14,047 nt of DNA from the NCBI GenBank assembly GCA_946056455.1, contig CAMGJS010000010.1:1-14047 (forward strand), in the 5' to 3' direction. Numbering within the stretch: the stretch's first letter is position 1; every line of letters starts with the position of its first letter. Under the pieces are notes generated by a model. It saw nothing but the letters and a program-made list of their open reading frames with translations. It had not been told where the DNA came from and ran no database searches. Shown here piece after piece: positions 7,737 to 14,047 of the stretch. The DNA comes from an uncultured Clostridia bacterium (GTDB taxonomy: Bacteria; Bacillota; Clostridia; Oscillospirales; Ruminococcaceae). The position numbers were made by a program, and so were the translations under genes.

Positions 7737-9074
7737 ATGTTAAGATCATTATTTTCAGGCGTAGCAGGACTTACAACTCACCAGACAAAGCTCGATGTTA
7801 TAGGTAACAATATTGCCAATGTAAATACATACGGCTTTAAAGCAAGCCGAGTAACCTTCAGCGATGTTTACTATCAGACAACAAAAGCCGCAACGGGCGC
7901 TTCCGATTCACAGGGCGGCGTAAACTCGTCACAGATAGGTTATGGCTCAACTGTTTCAAGCATTGACAAAATGATGAGCCAGTCGGCATTTGCCTCAACC
8001 TCGAATACACTCGATGTGGCTATATCGGGCGAGGGCTTTATTCAGGTCCAGGACAAAACGGGCAACAAGTTCTTCACAAGAGCAGGTATGATGAATGTCG
8101 ATTCAGAGGGCAACCTTGTCGACTCAAAGGGTTACTTCGTTCTCGGTACACAGAACTATGACCCCACAAGCCTTGCTTCGATGTCGCCGACAGCAGGCAA
8201 CTCGAAGATAAATATCAAGGTCCCCGATGTTCATATTGCCGAAACGGACCCCATAGCTCTTGACGCGGCACCCAGCGGCGCAACGGGAGCAACTGTCAAG
8301 GCAGGCTTTATAAACGGCGACCAGACAGACATTACACTCACCATTAAATACGGCGGAGCGGCAAAGACAAAGGTTACGGGATATGACTCCACAGCTACTC
8401 CCGCAACGCTTGAAGTCACAATAAGCGACGCTGACAAGGCAAAGATAGCTAACGGCGGAACAGTCGGCGATTTGCAGGACAAGATAAATCAGGCTATCGA
8501 GGCTGAACTCGGAAGCCCGACGCTTCTTGATACAAACGGTGTTGCTCTCTTTACAGAGGATACCTTCAAGGGCGGAAAGATTACACTTTCCATCGACACA
8601 TCCGAAGTTACGGGAACGCTTACTCCCGACGACAACAAGGCTTTACAGCAGGACGCTATCGCAAAGCTGACGGCAGGAGCTCTTGACCTTACAAGTGAAA
8701 TCGAAGAACAGAGCTTTGCCGACCTTTCAAGCTTCTATATCAGTGGCGACGGTACTCTTGTGGGAGTTCACGCTGTTCACGGTATGCTTTATTTCGGCAG
8801 AATGGACCTTGCAACCTTTGACAACCCTCAGGGACTTAACGAAACAGGTTCATCCTACTTCCAGGAGAGCGCCGCATCAGGCTCGCCCAAATACTGTATC
8901 CCCGGATACGAAGGCTCGGGCGCTGTTGTATCGGGTTCGCTTGAAATGTCAAATGTAAACCTTGCAACAGAATTCTCAGACCTTATCACAACACAGAGAG
9001 GCTTCCAGGCAAACTCAAGAATTATCACAACATCAGACTCTATTCTTGAAGAGCTTGTAAACCTCAAGAGATAA
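7737..9074 (+). CDS. flgE: Flagellar hook protein FlgE
   Basis: FlgE polymerises into the hook, the universal joint between rod and filament. The start is set at ATG 7737 (MLRSLFSGVAGLTTHQ), 8 bases after AAAAGGAG; the frame is open upstream to an ATG at 7653, but those 28 residues are unlike any FlgE. The 445-residue product has the N-terminal D0 helix with LDVIGNNIANVNTYGFKASR, a FlgE-like beta-rich centre (AISGEGFIQVQDKTGNKFFTRAG), a less conserved central insertion (about 170-320, surface D2-like), and the C-terminal D0 segment running from EMSNVNLATEFSDLI to SIIL-type helix residues and a VNLKR end. All hallmarks of an exported rod/hook protein are present, including the absence of a cleavable signal peptide. 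Stem-loops lie on both sides of the gene. Confidence 0.96.
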   Translation: MLRSLFSGVAGLTTHQTKLDVIGNNIANVNTYGFKASRVTFSDVYYQTTKAATGASDSQGGVNSSQIGYGSTVSSIDKMMSQSAFASTSNTLDVAISGEGFIQVQDKTGNKFFTRAGMMNVDSEGNLVDSKGYFVLGTQNYDPTSLASMSPTAGNSKINIKVPDVHIAETDPIALDAAPSGATGATVKAGFINGDQTDITLTIKYGGAAKTKVTGYDSTATPATLEVTISDADKAKIANGGTVGDLQDKINQAIEAELGSPTLLDTNGVALFTEDTFKGGKITLSIDTSEVTGTLTPDDNKALQQDAIAKLTAGALDLTSEIEEQSFADLSSFYISGDGTLVGVHAVHGMLYFGRMDLATFDNPQGLNETGSSYFQESAASGSPKYCIPGYEGSGAVVSGSLEMSNVNLATEFSDLITTQRGFQANSRIITTSDSILEELVNLKR

Positions 9075-9091
9075 TTTGATTTGATATTTTT

Positions 9092-9118
9092 CTTTCCGCA
9101 GAGGGCTTCCTCTGCGGA
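9092..9118 (+). other. Palindromic stem-loop downstream of flgE (copy B)
   Basis: TCCGCAGAGG (9095-9104) pairs perfectly with CCTCTGCGGA (9109-9118) around a GCTT loop. G-U and A-U pairs can extend the stem outward by about five further pairs, which gives a very stable hairpin 17 bases after the flgE stop. What follows is GGGAATATCG, with no T-run, so it is unlikely to be an intrinsic terminator on this strand. The opposite strand lacks a T-run too. It is a related copy of the element before flgE. Confidence 0.65.
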
Positions 9119-9139
9119 GGGAATATCGCGAGGTGCATT

Positions 9140-9331
9140 ATGATAAAGCTTACACATCTTGACGGACGGGAATTCCTTCTCAACGAATTTTACATCGAAA
9201 CGATAGAGACCGCCCCCGATACCGTTATCACGATGCAGAACGGTCAGAAAATCATCGTTAAAGAAAATCTTGAAGAAATAGGGTCAAAGATACTCGAATT
9301 CCAGAGATTTTTAAATCAGGCAAAGCAATAA
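9140..9331 (+). CDS. swrD: FlbD/SwrD family small flagellar protein
   Basis: This 63-residue protein matches the FlbD/SwrD family over its whole length. It starts IKLTHLDGREFLLNEFYIE, continues IETAPDTVITMQNGQKIIV and ends with a short helical tail (VKENLEEIGSKILEFQRFL). It is soluble and probably a small beta-rich fold. In Bacillus subtilis the orthologue SwrD (YlzI) lies after flgE and is needed for full motor power and swarming, apparently by raising stator function. Its place immediately before motA and motB fits that role. The name FlbD is also used for an unrelated Caulobacter regulator, and this protein is not that one. The ribosome site GCGAGGTG lies just before the ATG. Confidence 0.92.
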   Translation: MIKLTHLDGREFLLNEFYIETIETAPDTVITMQNGQKIIVKENLEEIGSKILEFQRFLNQAKQ

Positions 9332-9358
9332 CAAATAAATTGCGGAGGAAAGACACCA

Positions 9359-10249
9359 ATGGGCGGAAAATCTAAGGTAAACATATCGGGAATAATAGGA
9401 CTTGTGCTTGCGCTTGCGCTTGTTATCTTTCTCGGTATGGCTTTTAAAACTGTTACAAACGACGACGGAACGGAGTCCGCAACGATAAGTATGGAGCAGC
9501 TGCGCAACTTCTGGGACCCTACCTCTGTCGCCATAACTGTCGGAGGAACGATAGGAGCGCTTATTTTCGGCTTTCCTCTGAGCGTTCTGAAAAATGTCCC
9601 CAAAATGCTTAAAATAGCGTTTGCGCCAAAAAAATACGACCCTCAGGCTGTTATCGAAGAGATGGTCGATTATTGCAAGACCGCAAGAATGAAGGGTATT
9701 CTTCAGCTTGAAGAAGCGGCAAACGCCTGCAAGGACCCTTTTACAAAGTCCGCCCTTATGCTTATAGTAGACGCTAACGACAGCGACAAGGTAAGACAGA
9801 TGCTTGACGACAGTATAGACTTTATGTGCGAACGACACGAAGCAAACATCGCGTTCTTCACACGAGGCTCGGCTGTTGCCCCTGCATTCGGTATGATAGG
9901 AACTCTTGTCGGACTTATCAATATGCTTAAATCAATGGACCCTACCGACTCATCGGCGGCGGCAGGACTGGGAGCGTCAATGTCCGTTGCGCTTGTTACC
10001 ACCCTTTACGGAAGCTTTCTTTCAAATGTTATTTTCACCCCGATAGGTTCGCTTTGCAAAGCAAATCACGAGCAGGAGCTTCTCTGTATGCAGATAGTCG
10101 AGGAGGGCGCTCTTGCGATAGTTTCGGGCGCAAACCCCAGATATGTTCAGGAAAAGCTTGAAATGATGCTCTCTCGCGCAGAACTTCAGAAGAAGAAGGG
10201 CAAGGGCGGAAAGGCTCCCAAGGCGGAAGAGGCTAAGCAGGGCGGTTAA
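9359..10249 (+). CDS. motA: Flagellar stator subunit MotA
   Basis: MotA is the pentameric stator subunit that pushes on FliG. The 296-residue product has four transmembrane helices (about 9-29, 54-73, 153-171, 183-208). Conserved features include WDPTSVAITVGGTIGALI at helix 2, APAFGMIGTLVGLINML with Pro155 at helix 3, and SMSVALVTTLYGSFLSNVIFTP with Pro208 at helix 4. In the cytoplasmic loop, Arg110 and Glu118 keep the eight-residue spacing of the torque residues Arg90 and Glu98 of E. coli MotA. The loop between helices 1 and 2 is somewhat longer than usual, and the C-terminus is a Lys/Gly-rich tail (KKKGKGGKAPKAEEAK). The start is supported by GGAGGAAA. Whether protons or sodium drive it cannot be told from MotA alone. 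Confidence 0.95.
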   Translation: MGGKSKVNISGIIGLVLALALVIFLGMAFKTVTNDDGTESATISMEQLRNFWDPTSVAITVGGTIGALIFGFPLSVLKNVPKMLKIAFAPKKYDPQAVIEEMVDYCKTARMKGILQLEEAANACKDPFTKSALMLIVDANDSDKVRQMLDDSIDFMCERHEANIAFFTRGSAVAPAFGMIGTLVGLINMLKSMDPTDSSAAAGLGASMSVALVTTLYGSFLSNVIFTPIGSLCKANHEQELLCMQIVEEGALAIVSGANPRYVQEKLEMMLSRAELQKKKGKGGKAPKAEEAKQGG

Positions 10250-10283
10250 ATTTCAAAAAATAGTAGCAATCGGCGCGAAAATG

Positions 10284-10292
10284 TGTTAAAAT
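10284..10292 (+). promoter_or_regulatory. Possible extended -10 promoter element before motB
   Basis: TG-T-TAAAAT (10284-10292) matches an extended -10 box. The best -35 at 17-base spacing, TAGCAA (10264-10269), matches the consensus at only three of six positions. The 68-base gap between motA and the chosen motB start is unusual, since these two genes are usually adjacent or overlapping, so an internal promoter is possible. It could equally be chance in an AT-rich spacer. Confidence 0.25.
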
Positions 10293-10317
10293 ATTCTTTA
10301 TGACAGGAAGTGAGAGA

Positions 10318-11253
10318 ATGGCAAGAAAAAGGGGCGGAGGCGACGGCGAAAGCGGCGGAAGCTGGCTTGATACCTATGCCGATATGGTCACGCTTATACT
10401 TTGCTTTTTTGTACTTCTCTACTCAATGTCTTCTATGGATGAGTCAAAGTATCAGTACATAGCTCAGGCATTCTCCTCAATGGGTAAAGTAATCAACGCA
10501 ATAGTCGCCGAGCAGGTCGATGTTGTGGACCCTACGGGAAATCTGCTTGAAGATGCAAAACTCAACGGCGGAGATGTCATTGAAACGCCCGAAACCTTTG
10601 ACGAGCTTTATCAGTTCCTTTCGGCTTTTATCGCCGACAATAACCTTTCGGCTTCAATAGAGCTTGAAAAGGGCGCGGCGGGAATAACGCTCAGGTTCAG
10701 GGACAATATCTTCTTTGAGCCCGACAGTTCGGTGTTACAGCCTTCGGGCAAGGAGATACTTGAAAGTATCGCTCCCGCTTTTCAGTCGGTCGACCACCTT
10801 ATATTAGGCATAAAGGTCAGCGGACACACGGCAAAAGCACCTGCATCACCCGTTGACGAGTGGACGCTTTCTTCGGACAGAGCCAACAATGTCGTAAGAT
10901 ATATGATGCAGCTTGAATTTGCCTCGCCCGATAAGCTTTCTTCATCGGGTTACGGCGGATACAGACCTCTTGACACAAACGACACTCCCGAGGGCAGAAG
11001 AAACAATCGTCGTGTTGAGATAACAATAGCACGAAACGATGTGGATTATTCAAACCCTGCCGTTATTCAGGAATTTCTGGACAACGAATACGGCAAGAAC
11101 AAGGTGAATGTTGCACCCATAGATGTTCTCGGAAATGTAATATACACCGATAAGGACAAACCTTCCGAAAGCTCTGAGAACCCCGAAGAAACCACGGAAG
11201 AAACTACAGAAGATACAACAGAACAGTCCACCGAGGAAACAACGGCGGAATAA
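10318..11253 (+). CDS. motB: Flagellar stator subunit MotB
   Basis: MotB anchors the stator to peptidoglycan and carries the ion-binding Asp. The start at ATG 10318 (MARKRGGG) lies 7 bases after AGGAAG; an in-frame ATG at 10300 has no ribosome site. The 311-residue product has a short basic N-terminus and one membrane helix with the signature WLDTYADMVTLILCFFVLLY, in which Asp22 is the expected ion site. A plug/linker follows, then an OmpA-like domain (about 120-250) containing LSSDRANNVV and a segment ending GRRNNRRVEITI. The usual GHTD motif reads GHTA (Ala172), removing an Asp that contacts diaminopimelate in other OmpA-like domains. The last 30 residues are an acidic Thr/Glu-rich tail. 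Confidence 0.95.
   Translation: MARKRGGGDGESGGSWLDTYADMVTLILCFFVLLYSMSSMDESKYQYIAQAFSSMGKVINAIVAEQVDVVDPTGNLLEDAKLNGGDVIETPETFDELYQFLSAFIADNNLSASIELEKGAAGITLRFRDNIFFEPDSSVLQPSGKEILESIAPAFQSVDHLILGIKVSGHTAKAPASPVDEWTLSSDRANNVVRYMMQLEFASPDKLSSSGYGGYRPLDTNDTPEGRRNNRRVEITIARNDVDYSNPAVIQEFLDNEYGKNKVNVAPIDVLGNVIYTDKDKPSESSENPEETTEETTEDTTEQSTEETTAE
11161..11250 (+). repeat. Thr/Glu-rich low-complexity tail of MotB
   Basis: The 3' end of motB encodes a run of short acidic units (EETTEETTEDTTEQSTEETT) after the peptidoglycan-binding domain. The DNA repeats GAAACCACG, GAAACTACA and GATACAACA variants. It resembles the disordered Thr-rich spacers of cell-wall proteins. No LPXTG-like motif or hydrophobic anchor follows, and the protein simply ends. 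Confidence 0.75.
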
Positions 11254-11289
11254 ATAAATTCGCAACACGAAAGGAGGGGTTTTTGCTGT

Positions 11290-12288
11290 ATGGCTGATGT
11301 TTTGTCGCAAAAACAGATTGACGAACTGCTCAACAGTTTCAGCGCAAACGGCTCAAAGGTATTTGAAGAAATAGAAGAAAATACCGACAAAAAAGCCAAG
11401 GTATACGACTTCAAAATGCCGAAGAAGTTTACCAAAGAAAAGCTGAAAATAATTGACAGCATATATGAAAATTACAGCAGACTTCTTTCCTCTTATCTGA
11501 CAGGACTTATGCGAGTCTACTGCAAGGTTGATGTTTTGCAGATAGAAGAGCAGAAGTATTATGAATACAACAACGCTCTGCCCGATTATGTTCTTATGGC
11601 GATTGTAAACCTCGATATAGACGACGAGGATATTATGGATACTTCGATAATATTCCAGATGTCGAACCCCATATCCTTTACAATGATGGACAGACTTATG
11701 GGCGGATACGGAACATACAGCGATGTATCCCGCGACTTCACCGAAATTGAGATAGGTCTTATGGAAGGCATAATCTCAAAGATGGTCGAGTTGCAGGGAG
11801 AGGCGTGGTCGAGCCACCTTGAAATCAACCCCAAGATGTCAAGGCTTGAAACAAACGCCAGAGTGTTCCAGTCGATAGGTCCCGACGATATTATCATCCT
11901 GATAATGCTTGAAGTCGAGATAAAGAATGTCAAGAACACCATATCAATATGTATCCCTGCATTGAACCTTGAAGCGATGATGGGCAAGTTTGCGGACAGA
12001 TACGCAATGCGAAACAAGCGTTTTGACCCTGCAAAGGAAGAAGAACGGCGCGAGGAGATTTTAAGGGGAATAAAAGAAACTCCGCTTAAAATCGACGCTA
12101 TTCTCGCCGAAACGCAGGTCGACCTTTACGATATACTTACCTTGCAGGTAAACGATATTATTCCGCTTAATGTCGGCATTGACAAGAATGTCACCATTAA
12201 AATCGGCGACAATGTCTGGTTTGACGGCAAGCTGGGAACATACAACAACAAAAAAGCCGTTAAAATAGACAACATATACAAGAATTGA
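11290..12288 (+). CDS. fliM: Flagellar motor switch protein FliM
   Basis: FliM is the middle C-ring protein, which binds CheY-P through its N-terminus and transmits switching to FliG. The 332-residue product opens with the CheY-P-binding peptide LSQKQIDELL (residues 5-14) and a flexible linker. The CheC-like middle domain follows (SRLLSSYLTGLMRVYCKVD through DRLMGGYGTYSDVSRDFTEIE), with the GGxG FliG-contact loop intact. A C-terminal SpoA/FliN-like domain ends it (AETQVDLYDILTLQVNDIIPL through KAVKIDNI). AAGGAGG lies about 12 bases before the ATG. The gene follows motB directly; fliL, often found between them, is absent. It ends in TGA, 15 bases before fliY. Confidence 0.97.
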   Translation: MADVLSQKQIDELLNSFSANGSKVFEEIEENTDKKAKVYDFKMPKKFTKEKLKIIDSIYENYSRLLSSYLTGLMRVYCKVDVLQIEEQKYYEYNNALPDYVLMAIVNLDIDDEDIMDTSIIFQMSNPISFTMMDRLMGGYGTYSDVSRDFTEIEIGLMEGIISKMVELQGEAWSSHLEINPKMSRLETNARVFQSIGPDDIIILIMLEVEIKNVKNTISICIPALNLEAMMGKFADRYAMRNKRFDPAKEEERREEILRGIKETPLKIDAILAETQVDLYDILTLQVNDIIPLNVGIDKNVTIKIGDNVWFDGKLGTYNNKKAVKIDNIYKN

Positions 12289-12303
12289 GGTTGATGGAAC
12301 AAG

Positions 12304-13725
12304 ATGAGCAATGAAGTAAACACCACCTCTTCAAACGAAGCCGAACTTACCGTTGAAGGCTTTGGCGAAGTTGAAATAGACGCTATCGGGGAGATTGAAA
12401 ACATTACTATGGGCGCGGCGGCAACGGCGGTTTCAAATCTGCTTAACGCCAAGGTGTGGATAACTACCCCGAAGGTAAAGGTTGTCAAGGCGAGCGACCT
12501 TCAATACAACGACCTTGCACCGTTTGTCTATGTTAAAATCGAATACATAATGGGAGTATCGGGCTCCTCTGTAATGGTGCTCAAACAAAGCGATGTTCAG
12601 CTTATTCTCAATCAGCTTATGGGACAGCCGCTTGTCGTTACCGACGATTTTCAGTTTGACGAAATGAACATAAGCGCTGTGTGCGAGGTTATGAACCAGA
12701 TGATGGGCGCCTCGGCAACAGCTCTCAGCGAGCTTATCGCAACGCCTATCGACATTTCAACGCCGACGGCGGAGGTAAGCGACTCGGCGGACGGAAAGAA
12801 TTTCTTCCCCACAGAAAACCCCGACGACCCTGTTGTAAAGATATCGTTCAATCTTACCATTGACGGTATCATTCAGAGTGAGTTCATATCCGTTCTTTCT
12901 CTTGACCTTGCAAAGACTATGGCAGGCAAGATGATGAACAGCTATAACAGCGCATTAAACGAAACAATGGCGCATATGCACGAGGAACCCAAGCAGGAAG
13001 AGGCTCCTGCGCCTGCTCCGTCATCGGGCGGAACGCTCACTCAGGAAGAGATAGAGGCTCTTATGGCGGGAACAATGTCGCCTCCGCCTATGCCTTCTAT
13101 GGACAGCTCGCCTATGGGCGGAATGATGAGCCAGGAAGAAATAGAGGCAGAGATGGCAAAGATGAGGGGCGAAACAATTCCTCCCCCGTCGCCTGTTCCC
13201 CAGCCTGCACCACAACCTGCACCGCAACCGCAACAGGCTCCGCCGATGCAGAATTATCAGCAGCCCCAGGGATACCAACAGCCGATGCAACAGCAGATGC
13301 CTTACGGTTATCCTCCGCAACAGCCTATGCAACAGATGCCTTACGGTTATCCTCCGCAACAGCCTATGCAGCAACCAATGCAGAATCCCATAAAGATACA
13401 GAACGCTCAGCTGCACCCGTTCGACTCCTATGTTGCGGATAATCTTTCACACGACCAGGCGGATAACTTAAAACTTCTTATGGGAGTTCCGCTTGATGTC
13501 ACCGTCGAGATAGGCTCGGCAAAGAGAAAGGTAAAGGATATTCTTGATTTTTCTCAAGGAACTATAATTGAGCTTGAACGCCAGGCAGGCGCTCCTGTTG
13601 ATATAATAGTTAACGGAAACCTTATTGCAAAGGGCGATGTAGTTGTCATTGAGGACAACTTCGCCGTCAGAATAACTGAAATAATCAAATCAAAATTCCT
13701 GGATTCTCTGGGAGGTAAGGAGTAA
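12304..13725 (+). CDS. fliY: FliY: CheC-like CheY-P phosphatase fused to FliN switch domain
   Basis: FliY replaces FliN in many Gram-positive motors and dephosphorylates CheY-P at the switch. The 473-residue product has a CheC/CheX-like N-terminal domain (about 20-225) with two complete phosphatase signatures of the form [D/S]xxxExxN-x22-P: Asp26, Glu30, Asn33, Pro56 and Ser124, Glu128, Asn131, Pro154. A Pro/Gln/Met-rich linker (about 226-365) follows, then a FliN/SpoA domain (about 391-470, LLMGVPLDVTVEIGSAKRKV). The N-terminus lacks the CheY-P-binding LSQxEIDxLL peptide described at the start of Bacillus FliY. Similar motifs occur twice in the linker, at residues 245-254 and 275-284. The linker also holds a 39-base tandem repeat. 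The ribosome site (GAGG, 13 bases upstream) is weak. Confidence 0.95.
   Translation: MSNEVNTTSSNEAELTVEGFGEVEIDAIGEIENITMGAAATAVSNLLNAKVWITTPKVKVVKASDLQYNDLAPFVYVKIEYIMGVSGSSVMVLKQSDVQLILNQLMGQPLVVTDDFQFDEMNISAVCEVMNQMMGASATALSELIATPIDISTPTAEVSDSADGKNFFPTENPDDPVVKISFNLTIDGIIQSEFISVLSLDLAKTMAGKMMNSYNSALNETMAHMHEEPKQEEAPAPAPSSGGTLTQEEIEALMAGTMSPPPMPSMDSSPMGGMMSQEEIEAEMAKMRGETIPPPSPVPQPAPQPAPQPQQAPPMQNYQQPQGYQQPMQQQMPYGYPPQQPMQQMPYGYPPQQPMQQPMQNPIKIQNAQLHPFDSYVADNLSHDQADNLKLLMGVPLDVTVEIGSAKRKVKDILDFSQGTIIELERQAGAPVDIIVNGNLIAKGDVVVIEDNFAVRITEIIKSKFLDSLGGKE
13294..13371 (+). repeat. 39-base tandem duplication in the fliY linker
   Basis: Two in-frame copies, 13294-13332 and 13333-13371, differ at one base (the last codon is CAA in one and CAG in the other). 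Each encodes QMPYGYPPQQPMQ. The near-identity points to recent replication slippage, and the surrounding Gln/Pro-rich sequence (QQPQGYQQPMQQ) looks like older, degraded copies. Confidence 0.92.
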
Positions 13726-13728
13726 ATT

Positions 13729-14047
13729 ATGGATAAGAAAATCTTACTTGTGGACGATGCCGCATTTATGCGAATGATGATTAAGGACGCTCTTACAAAG
13801 AACGGCTACACAAACATTCTTGAAGCGGCAGACGGCGAACAGGCCTGCTCTACATATGCCGCAGAAAAGCCCGACCTTGTTATTATGGACATCACTATGC
13901 CCAACAAGACAGGTATCGAGGCTCTCCGCGATATAAAGGCGTCAAACCCCGGAGCAAAAATCGTTATGTGCTCCGCTATGGGCCAGGAATCTATGGTTGT
14001 TGAGGCTATTAAGCTGGGCGCTCTCGACTTTATCGTAAAGCCCTTCA
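13729..14047 (+). CDS. cheY: Chemotaxis response regulator CheY (3' end outside window)
   Basis: CheY is the diffusible response regulator that carries the kinase signal to the motor. The first 106 residues of about 120 are visible, and the gene runs off the window. All receiver-domain landmarks are present: the acidic pair Asp9/Asp10 (ILLVDDAAFMR), the phosphorylation site Asp54 (VIMDITMP), the switch Ser82 (MCSAMGQ, Ser in place of the commoner Thr) and Lys104 (DFIVKPF). The start lies 3 bases after the fliY stop with GGAGGTAAGGAG upstream. Its place after fliY matches the B. subtilis order and pairs the signal protein with its target FliM and its phosphatase FliY. Confidence 0.95.
   Translation, partial: MDKKILLVDDAAFMRMMIKDALTKNGYTNILEAADGEQACSTYAAEKPDLVIMDITMPNKTGIEALRDIKASNPGAKIVMCSAMGQESMVVEAIKLGALDFIVKPF

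Noticed and set aside
9092..9126. Intrinsic terminator after flgE
   Set aside because: The stem is strong, but GGGAATATCG follows instead of a T-run. Stator and switch genes continue on the same strand.
9311..9838. Minus-strand 175-codon open frame across motA
   Set aside because: It is antisense to motA, whose transmembrane and torque motifs are intact. Its translation shows no domain.
10300..10317. Upstream start for MotB at 10300
   Set aside because: No ribosome site precedes it, while AGGAAG is correctly spaced for ATG 10318, giving the usual basic MARKRGGG start.
1..14047. Mobile element, tRNA, phage or defence genes
   Set aside because: Every interval is filled by recognisable flagellar or chemotaxis genes in one orientation. 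The largest gap is about 100 bases, and no transposase, integrase, tRNA or attachment-site pattern was seen.

Overview
The window is a single, uninterrupted block of plus-strand flagellar and chemotaxis genes. It looks like part of the large fla/che operon of a Gram-positive, Clostridia-type bacterium. Three things support this: the gene order fliF-fliG-fliH-fliI-fliJ-fliK-flgD-(TIGR02530-type gene)-flgE-flbD/swrD-motA-motB-fliM-fliY-cheY, the presence of FliY (a CheC-like domain fused to FliN) rather than plain FliN, and strong GGAGG-type ribosome binding sites. The base composition looks intermediate and arginine is mostly AGA, which would suit a gut or rumen Clostridia lineage (Oscillospirales or Lachnospirales). 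The species cannot be named from the sequence alone.

Layout: positions 1-1350 hold the 3' part of fliF (MS ring). Next come fliG (rotor switch) and fliH, fliI and fliJ (export ATPase complex), packed with overlaps or 0-2 base gaps. After a 61-base AT-rich gap with a small hairpin come fliK (hook-length control, with a long Pro/Glu/Val/Thr repeat tract), flgD (hook cap) and a small conserved flagellar-operon protein. The hook gene flgE follows and is bracketed by two related palindromes. Then come the small flbD/swrD gene, the stator genes motA and motB, fliM and fliY (C-ring), and finally a cheY truncated by the window end. No transcription terminator is evident, so the transcript probably enters from upstream and continues past the end.

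How the genes work together: FliF, FliG, FliM and FliY form the rotor and switch. FliH, FliI and FliJ feed the type III export gate. FlgD, FlgE and FliK build and measure the hook. MotA and MotB supply torque, helped by SwrD. CheY-P binds the switch and is dephosphorylated there by FliY. No wholly novel system was seen. The points that deserve a second look are two CheY-P-binding-like motifs in the FliY linker, paired stem-loops flanking flgE, a MotB in which the peptidoglycan-contacting Asp appears to be Ala, repeat tracts in FliK, FliY and MotB, and the absence of fliL and ylxF/motE from their usual places.
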